DNA of 29,251 nt from CAZUQP01 sp964622455 (GTDB taxonomy: Bacteria > Pseudomonadota > Gammaproteobacteria > DSM-16500), in assembly GCA_964622455.1 (NCBI GenBank), contig CAZUQP010000039.1, forward strand, positions 1 to 29,251, read 5' to 3'. Shown here in pieces: positions 24,322 to 29,251 of the stretch (position 1 is the first letter of the stretch; every line of letters starts with the position of its first letter). The notes beneath the pieces are model-generated. The model ran no database searches, was not told where the DNA came from, and saw only the letters and a list, made by a program, of their open reading frames with translations. A program made the position numbers and the translations under genes.

Positions 24322-26346
24322 ATGTCAGATACGTTAAGCCCTATTTTGCAATGGATCAATGCGCATCCTCAATTAGCGGGACTCGCCACATTTATCATTT
24401 CAGCCGCTGAATCCATTGCCATCATTGGCACCATTGTGCCAGGAACCGTCATGATGACAGCCATCGGCACGCTTGCCGGTATGGGCGTTATTCCTCTTTG
24501 GGAAACACTCTTTTGGGCAATTTTAGGCGCCATCGTGGGAGACGGCATTAGTTATTGGATGGGACGATATTTCAATACCCGTTTGGAATTCGTTTGGCCC
24601 TTCCGCACGCGTCCTTACTTACTGGAAAGAGGCGAACTGTTTTTTCAAAAATACGGCTGGATGAGCGTATTTATCGGCCGCTTTGTGGGACCTGTACGCG
24701 CCATTGTACCTTTGATTGCCGGCATGCTGAAAATGCCTCCTTTACAATTTACTATTGCCAATGTGGCTTCTGCAATTGGCTGGGCACCTGTTTATATGCT
24801 GCCGGGCATTTTATTAGGCGCTGCCTCTCTCGAATTACCGCCCGATATTGCCATCCATGTGGTTGTGATGCTGATCGCTACCCTTTTATTTATCATGTTT
24901 GCCATCTGGTTAATCCAAAAAATATTTACTTTAATCAGCAAGCAAATCGATCAATTGCTTACTTGGTTTTGGAATAGATTATATAAATCCCGCCATTTTC
25001 ACCTCATCACTAGTTTGTTAAAACACTACAATCCTAAAAAAACTTACGGCCAATTGATTTTGGCTTTTTATTTTCTTTTTACAGCTACTCTTTTAGGCTA
25101 TCTTGCTTTTTATGTTCACACCCATGGCGCACCGACGCTTCTCATTAATAAAGCCTGTTTGCACTTCTTCCGCAGCATTCGAACACCTTTAGGCGATAAC
25201 ATCATGCTGGCCATTACCTTTTTAGGCGAAAAAAAGGTACTAGTGCCTATCATCATGGCTTTATTTATTTGGCTCATCTATGCCAAAAATAAGCGTACTG
25301 CTTGGCATACTCTGGCGCTTGGCGTACTCGCTATCGTTAGCATTGAAAGCATTAAAATGTTTACTCACATTCCTCGTCCGTGGGGATTACTGCAAAGTTC
25401 AGAAAGTTTTTCTTTCCCAAGCGGTCATGCCACTCTAACAGTCATCTTTTATTTGGGCATTGTTTTTCTATTAATCAAATCATTTCATATAAAATATCGG
25501 CGTTTTATTTATTACCCAGCGGGTTTTATTATTTTAGCGGTGAGTTTATCAAGACTTTACTTAGGTGTGCATTGGTTTACAGATATTATCGGCGGATGGT
25601 TATTGGGCGCTTCACTATTTATGTTGATTGCACTGTCTTATAATCGCCAAGCTGAAAAAATATTTAAACCTATGGGCATCTTCTTAACCATTATTCTCAC
25701 GTTTATGGCAAGTTATAGTTTAGTGACGCTGCACGAATTTTCTCGACTTAAACAAAATTATACTGCGCTTGATTGGCCCACTCATACGCTGACTGTGAAA
25801 GCTTGGTGGGAACAAAAAGGCCGGCATTTACCGCTTTACCGAATTAATCGATTTGGAATCGCGACCCAAATCTTAAATTTACAATGGATGGACGATTTAT
25901 CTGTGATACAAAAAAAATTAATGCAAAATGGTTGGGAAATACCGCCAGAAAAAGATTGGATCAGCGTTCTACACCGCGTCAGTGATGTTGAAAGTGCTGC
26001 TCATTTACCTGTAGTCGCGCCATTATATTTAGATAAGGATCCCGTACTCGTATTAATAAAACATGTGAACGGTAACAAAAAACTGATTGTCCTTCGGCTC
26101 TGGAATTCATATATTTTAATCAAAGATATTCAAAAACCTTTATGGGTGGGATCCGTTGAAATGGTGCCGCGCACCTACAGTTTCATATTTAAACATCGAC
26201 ATACTCAGATTATTCTTTCACCGCAATTATTATTTAGAAGCGTGCCAGCAGAATATGACATTAAGCAATTAACAGTCACCCTGCACCCTTCATTCCGACC
26301 ACGTGTGCAGCCATTAATTTTAATTAAGCCTAAAAACATTAAATAG
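24322..26346 (+). CDS. DedA-PAP2-LssY fusion: lipid-phosphate phosphatase/flippase
   Basis: 674-residue membrane protein with three parts. Residues about 1-200 are a DedA (SNARE-associated) domain with FIGRFVGPVRAIVPLIAG. Residues about 245-440 are a PAP2 phosphatase with KX6RP (Lys345-Arg352-Pro353), PSGH (366-369) and SRX5HX3D (Ser410, Arg411, His417, Asp421). Residues about 480-674 match an LssY-type C-terminal domain, known from the Legionella lss locus. DedA proteins have recently been shown to recycle undecaprenyl phosphate and PAP2 enzymes to dephosphorylate its pyrophosphate. The fusion could do both steps of carrier recycling; this is inference. sohB follows 14 bp later. Confidence 0.85.
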   Translation: MSDTLSPILQWINAHPQLAGLATFIISAAESIAIIGTIVPGTVMMTAIGTLAGMGVIPLWETLFWAILGAIVGDGISYWMGRYFNTRLEFVWPFRTRPYLLERGELFFQKYGWMSVFIGRFVGPVRAIVPLIAGMLKMPPLQFTIANVASAIGWAPVYMLPGILLGAASLELPPDIAIHVVVMLIATLLFIMFAIWLIQKIFTLISKQIDQLLTWFWNRLYKSRHFHLITSLLKHYNPKKTYGQLILAFYFLFTATLLGYLAFYVHTHGAPTLLINKACLHFFRSIRTPLGDNIMLAITFLGEKKVLVPIIMALFIWLIYAKNKRTAWHTLALGVLAIVSIESIKMFTHIPRPWGLLQSSESFSFPSGHATLTVIFYLGIVFLLIKSFHIKYRRFIYYPAGFIILAVSLSRLYLGVHWFTDIIGGWLLGASLFMLIALSYNRQAEKIFKPMGIFLTIILTFMASYSLVTLHEFSRLKQNYTALDWPTHTLTVKAWWEQKGRHLPLYRINRFGIATQILNLQWMDDLSVIQKKLMQNGWEIPPEKDWISVLHRVSDVESAAHLPVVAPLYLDKDPVLVLIKHVNGNKKLIVLRLWNSYILIKDIQKPLWVGSVEMVPRTYSFIFKHRHTQIILSPQLLFRSVPAEYDIKQLTVTLHPSFRPRVQPLILIKPKNIK

Positions 26347-26360
26347 ATAGGGAAGATATT

Positions 26361-27371
26361 ATGTCACATGAGCTATTTGGATTATTCATCTTTACTACAA
26401 AAGCCTTGATTATCGTCGTTTTATTATTATTTTTATTGATTGGAATAGTGGCTATCTTAACACGCGGGAAAGAAAAACTTTCCGGCAAAATTCAGATTAA
26501 ACATCTCAATAAAAAATACCAAGACATACGTGAAGGATTGCTTGAAAAAATCTTGCCAAAAAAACAATTTAAAAAAATTCATAAAGAATCTAAAAAAGCA
26601 GAAAAAACTGAAAAAGAATTAGCGGGAAAAAACCCAAAGAAACATATTTTTATTATTAATTTCAATGGCGATATCAAAGCATCTGCTGTGACTTCTCTGC
26701 GCGAAGAAATTACGGCCGTTTTGGGAATCGCAACACGAGAAGATGAAGTCGTCGTCAAAATAGAAAGCGCGGGAGGCATGGTACATGCTTATGGATTAGC
26801 TGCATCACAATTACTGCGCATTCGCAAACAACACATTCCACTCACTGTCATTGTCGATAAAATGGCTGCAAGCGGCGGTTATCTCATGGCGTGTGTTGCC
26901 AATAAAATTATTGCGGCACCCTTTTCAATTATTGGATCAATTGGTGTGATTGTTCAGCTACCTAATTTCCATCGATTATTAAAAGAAAAACATGTTGATT
27001 TCGAACAATTAACCGCGGGAAATTTTAAACGTACCATTACTTTGTTTGGTCATAATACAGAAGAAGGCCGCAAAAAAATGCTGGAAGAAATCGAAGATAT
27101 ACATGGCTTATTTAAAAATTTAATTCAAGAATATCGCGAAGACATTGATATTCAAAAAGTTTCAACGGGCGAACATTGGGTGGGTTCACAAGCGCTTAAT
27201 TTAAAATTAATTGATGAATTGGGCACAAGTGATGATTATTTATTATCACAAAGTAAACACGCAGAACTTTATGAAATTCATTATATCATAAAAAAATCGC
27301 TCAGCGAAAAATTGACATCTACAATGAATCTCTTGAAAGATCGTTCTATTGAAAAAACATATTTTATGTGA
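26361..27371 (+). CDS. sohB: Inner-membrane protease SohB (S49 family)
   Basis: 336 residues: one N-terminal transmembrane helix (about 12-33), a lysine-rich linker (about 40-92), then a signal-peptide-peptidase-type serine protease domain. The catalytic dyad is Ser171 (MAASGGY) and Lys223 (GNFKRT). The length is close to E. coli SohB (349). AGGGAAG lies seven bases before the ATG. It sits 14 bp after the DedA-PAP2 fusion gene and is probably cotranscribed. Confidence 0.92.
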   Translation: MSHELFGLFIFTTKALIIVVLLLFLLIGIVAILTRGKEKLSGKIQIKHLNKKYQDIREGLLEKILPKKQFKKIHKESKKAEKTEKELAGKNPKKHIFIINFNGDIKASAVTSLREEITAVLGIATREDEVVVKIESAGGMVHAYGLAASQLLRIRKQHIPLTVIVDKMAASGGYLMACVANKIIAAPFSIIGSIGVIVQLPNFHRLLKEKHVDFEQLTAGNFKRTITLFGHNTEEGRKKMLEEIEDIHGLFKNLIQEYREDIDIQKVSTGEHWVGSQALNLKLIDELGTSDDYLLSQSKHAELYEIHYIIKKSLSEKLTSTMNLLKDRSIEKTYFM

Positions 27372-27430
27372 TTTTTTTCTCTGCACATAACAAAAATTGA
27401 AATATCGCGTTATCCGACGTGCTAGCATTA

Positions 27431-27466
27431 TCGTCATTGCGAGCGAAGCGAAGCAACCCAGTCTTT
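27431..27466. repeat. Short dispersed-type repeat (GTCATTGCGAGCGAAGCG type)
   Basis: The stretch around GTCATTGCGAGCGAAGCG continuing AAGCAACCCAGTC matches, from memory, a short imperfect palindrome found many times in Rickettsia, Legionella and related genomes. It contains TTGC/GCAA ends and a repeated AGCGA unit. It lies between sohB and a truncated gene. Confidence 0.6.
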
Positions 27467-27524
27467 ATTGTCCCTTTTTAAGAAGCATAATCTAAACTTA
27501 TTTTTGAGAAAAAAGTAAAATGGG

Positions 27525-27746
27525 TTACCAGTTAGCAACTTCTTCGGCTGATAAATTTATTCCGGTTTTTTTTCTAAAATTTTCGATTTTATTTTGAATA
27601 TATTTGTTAGCTGGTTTTCCTTCGTAGATATCTTCTAATTTATCAAGACGACAAAAATGCAATTTTTTATTTGAAATCAAATCGAACAATTTATATATAT
27701 CCATATAACGCCATATCTTTTGAGGTGAAGGTTGATTAGATAACAT
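27525..27746 (-). pseudogene. Truncated DUF2971-like gene
   Basis: 73 residues with the pattern PSPQKIWRYMDIYKLFDL and LHFCRLDKLEDIYEGKPAN, which resembles the N-terminus of DUF2971 proteins, usually 250 residues or more. The frame stops after EEVANW and nothing recognisable continues in the about 150 bases before sohB. A strong AAAGGAAAG precedes the ATG, so the fragment may still be translated. It begins 42 bp after the putative antitoxin gene and was probably part of the same operon. The lost 3' part may have been deleted back to the nearby repeat. Family assignment is by pattern only. Confidence 0.55.
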
Positions 27747-27788
27747 TTTATCTTTCCTTTAAGTTATATTTTTTCGGACTAGCATCCA

Positions 27789-28337
27789 TTACTTGCTCCA
27801 CAAAATATCTATCTTTACCTTATCTGAACCTAACACTTTAGCAATTTTTAAAAGCGTTGCTCTTCGCGGTATCGCGTTAGAATTAAAAAACCTGGATAAA
27901 GAAGGCTGCGGAATACCCGTTGCTTCAGATAACTTGGTAATTCCACCAAACTCTATTACTATTTGATAAAGACTATCCTTAAATCCTCTAATATCTTTAG
28001 CAATAGCATCAAGATCATTAAACTTAATATAAATTTCTTCTGATTTTTCTTTTTGAGAACATGCATCAATCATGTCTTGAATATCAGCAATAATTTCATC
28101 TCTTTCCTTACTGTTTTTTTCCTCCGCCCAAAGATGCATAAGGTCTGCAATTCCCTCTAATTTCAGAGCCGCTTGCACAGCATTAACAATAAAGAAGTCG
28201 GTTAAACCCATTTTTTTCATTTTTACAGCAATAGAAAATAATTCCACTTGATTAGAAGAGCAAGAATAATCACTTGAAAAAGATTTTTTGGAAGCGGTAG
28301 CGCCTTTGCCACGTTTGGCGTGTGCTTGAGCTATCAT
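27789..28337 (-). CDS. Putative antitoxin with C-terminal helix-turn-helix
   Basis: 182 residues. The C-terminal part (about 123-172) is an XRE/HigA-like helix-turn-helix: GGITKLSEATGIPQPSLSRF, then a helix of the type RATLLKIAKVLG. The first 120 residues are basic and low-complexity at the start, then mostly helical and charged, with no recognised domain. The ATG overlaps the stop of the upstream toxin-like gene by four bases (ATGA). Toxin-first order with an HTH partner is the HigBA arrangement, but HigA antitoxins are usually about 100 residues, so this one has a long extra N-terminal region. Confidence 0.65.
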   Translation of the reverse strand: MIAQAHAKRGKGATASKKSFSSDYSCSSNQVELFSIAVKMKKMGLTDFFIVNAVQAALKLEGIADLMHLWAEEKNSKERDEIIADIQDMIDACSQKEKSEEIYIKFNDLDAIAKDIRGFKDSLYQIVIEFGGITKLSEATGIPQPSLSRFFNSNAIPRRATLLKIAKVLGSDKVKIDILWSK

Positions 28338-28735
28338 GTAATTTTCCCCCTAATGGTGTAGCATCCTTGTCGAATCAATTCTAAATAACCTTTAAATTTT
28401 GCTAATTTTCGCCGATCCAGTTTTTCATCATTTTTGACATACGCTTCACATAAAAAACATTCACTGCCTAACAATCCAACTGTTAATCTTAATTGTACTT
28501 TGCCATTACCTATTTGGTGCCATTTCATTTTGTATCCAAAAGGTATTTTTTTATTATTACGGTCTTGTGCCGCTGACCAAAATTTCCCCTGGTTAAACTT
28601 GGGATCGTTAGGGTATGATTTTAGCAAAAGCACATCAGGCCTGATGACTGTGTCATATTCTTCATTACTAAAAATCCTGTTTTGTTTTAATTCTAAATAT
28701 GAATTTAATGCCCACTCTGTGATAATGAGATCCAT
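28334..28735 (-). CDS. Putative RelE/HigB-like toxin
   Basis: 133 residues from the ATG at 28735, which has a near-ideal AGGAGGGG. An in-frame start ten codons upstream lacks this. The order of predicted elements fits the RelE/HigB fold: a first strand and helix (LIITEWALNSYLELKQ), then strands around KMKWHQI, VQLRLTVGL and CFLCEAYVKND, ending in a basic helix (DRRKLAKFKGYLELIRQG). No single catalytic residue is diagnostic. It overlaps the HTH gene by 4 bp. Toxin activity is inferred from fold and context only. Confidence 0.55.
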   Translation of the reverse strand: MDLIITEWALNSYLELKQNRIFSNEEYDTVIRPDVLLLKSYPNDPKFNQGKFWSAAQDRNNKKIPFGYKMKWHQIGNGKVQLRLTVGLLGSECFLCEAYVKNDEKLDRRKLAKFKGYLELIRQGCYTIRGKIT

Positions 28736-28764
28736 GCAAACCCCTCCTATTCTCTTATATACCA

Positions 28765-28783
28765 ATTATAACATATATAACAT
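28765..28783 (-). promoter_or_regulatory. Promoter/operator candidate of the toxin-antitoxin-like pair
   Basis: On the minus strand a perfect TATAAT (28770-28765) lies 30 bases before the toxin start. A 7-base direct repeat, ATAACAT (28768-28774 and 28777-28783), spaced 9 bases apart, overlaps it. An HTH antitoxin binding there could repress its own operon. No clear -35 is seen. Confidence 0.4.
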
Positions 28784-28829
28784 AAATAATAATAGCGCTT
28801 CATTGCATTTTTTCTCTAAAAGATACCAT

Positions 28830-28858
28830 TTGCGCTTCCCCTTATTCGACGATATGCT
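28830..28858 (+). promoter_or_regulatory. Weak promoter candidate for the small membrane protein
   Basis: TTGCGC (28830-28835) and TATGCT (28853-28858) are 17 bases apart, upstream of the gene at 28891. Each matches the sigma-70 consensus only partly. Confidence 0.25.
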
Positions 28859-28890
28859 TATTTTTGACATGAATTGCAAAGGAGATGCTC

Positions 28891-29076
28891 ATGAATACCG
28901 CTTTAATTGTTGCAGGGATTGTGTTTGGTTTAGTTGCTTTAGTGCATATATTACGCTTAGTTTTAAAATTTGATGTCATTATTGCCGGAAAACCAATTCC
29001 TATGTGGGGCAGTGTTGTCGGTTTGGTGATATCACTTATTTTAATGCTCTGGATGTTTTCAGCAAGCACAGGCTAA
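28891..29076 (+). CDS. Small two-helix membrane protein
   Basis: 61 residues with two hydrophobic segments (about 4-24 and 40-58) joined by a short loop, FDVIIAGKPIPMWGS. It resembles small uncharacterised inner-membrane proteins common in proteobacteria; the pattern VALVHILRL...IPMW recurs in them as I recall. I start it at 28891 because AAAGGAG lies seven bases before that ATG; the ATG at 28885 is too close to it. Function unknown. Confidence 0.75.
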   Translation: MNTALIVAGIVFGLVALVHILRLVLKFDVIIAGKPIPMWGSVVGLVISLILMLWMFSASTG

Positions 29077-29137
29077 CTTAAAATAAGTCGTTACATCCTT
29101 CTATGTGCTCTGCACATTTTTCTGCACAAAAATCAAC

Positions 29138-29218
29138 ATCCCGCGGCTCTGTCCGCGTTGTTGCAGATTTTACCCAACAGCCCAACGTCCCGCCGCCTGG
29201 TGGTTGTCGCCGGCTTTA
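29138..29218. repeat. GC-rich palindromic repeat at the window end
   Basis: A GC-rich stretch in AT-rich DNA downstream of the small membrane protein. It contains CGCGG/CCGCG (29142-29146 and 29153-29157) and shares the 9-mer ATCCCGCGG (29138-29146) with the cluster upstream of ubiG (4680-4688). It also carries CGTCCCGC (29186-29193), the reverse complement of GCGGGACG at 4710-4717. No reading frame fits it. It is probably a related dispersed repeat, although overall similarity between the two is modest. Confidence 0.45.
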
Positions 29219-29251
29219 ACCCACAACTATGTAACGATTATATAAATAAAT

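Noticed and set aside
27364..27390. Inverted repeat TTATGTG/CACATAA just after sohB as a terminator
   Set aside because: The stem is AT-rich and no T-run follows it, so it is not convincing as an intrinsic terminator.
28434..28973. 179-residue plus-strand frame across the toxin-like gene
   Set aside because: It runs antisense to the toxin-like gene and through the promoter region, with no ribosome-binding site or recognisable domain.
27372..29251. Defence island or prophage
   Set aside because: Only a toxin-antitoxin-like pair and one truncated gene are present; no integrase, phage gene or nuclease/ATPase system was seen.

Overview
This 29,251-bp window looks like chromosome of a low-GC (by eye roughly 40%) gammaproteobacterium. 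The conserved neighbourhoods ubiG-mupP, bamD/rluD/pgeF and dacA-ybeD-lipB-lipA are gammaproteobacterial. A DedA-PAP2-LssY fusion protein (LssY is known from Legionella) and a short repeat with the core GTCATTGCGAGCGAAGCG make the Legionella/Coxiella order (Legionellales) the best guess. That placement is inference; there is no rRNA or other decisive marker. Genes are tightly packed, with many ATGA and longer overlaps, and almost all are housekeeping genes.

Layout. 1-158: G-rich repeat-like sequence and a hairpin. 159-4180 (minus): pepN-fumC, coupled by a 4-bp overlap. 4204-4444 (minus): a small secreted Ser/Thr-rich protein with its own terminator. 4445-4766: no gene, but an 11-bp inverted repeat and a cluster of GC-rich palindromes. 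4767-6124 (plus): ubiG-mupP (ubiquinone synthesis and muropeptide recycling). 6093-6728 (minus): pncA. 6788-9195 (plus): ygfZ-nadE. 9203-9988 (minus): bamD, divergent from rluD-pgeF (10080-11763), followed by degQ-cysZ (11809-13884). 13872-14004: a MITE-like element with perfect 38-bp arms, inserted exactly between the convergent cysZ and ugd stop codons. 14006-19215 (minus): an envelope-sugar cluster, read as an internally duplicated membrane protein, galU, a membrane glycosyltransferase and ugd. 19401-20543 (plus): a soluble GT4-type glycosyltransferase. 20574-20897 (minus): comEA. 21160-24249 (plus): dacA-ybeD-lipB-lipA. 24322-27371 (plus): the DedA-PAP2-LssY fusion and sohB. 27372-29251: a small accessory patch with a short dispersed repeat, a truncated DUF2971-like gene, a toxin-antitoxin-like pair, a two-helix membrane protein and another GC-rich repeat.

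How the genes work together. Several genes serve the envelope: bamD, degQ, dacA, mupP, pgeF, the lipid phosphatase/flippase fusion and the galU-ugd cluster, which would make UDP-glucose and UDP-glucuronate for the neighbouring glycosyltransferases. Others serve cofactors: ubiG (ubiquinone), pncA and nadE (NAD), lipB and lipA (lipoate), ygfZ (Fe-S enzyme maintenance).

The least ordinary observations are the MITE-like insertion that rewrote only the last codons of cysZ, the tandemly duplicated membrane protein at 17854-19215, and the toxin-antitoxin-like pair with an unusually long putative antitoxin. I saw no tRNA, rRNA, CRISPR array or complete insertion sequence. Nothing here amounts to a clearly new multi-gene system.
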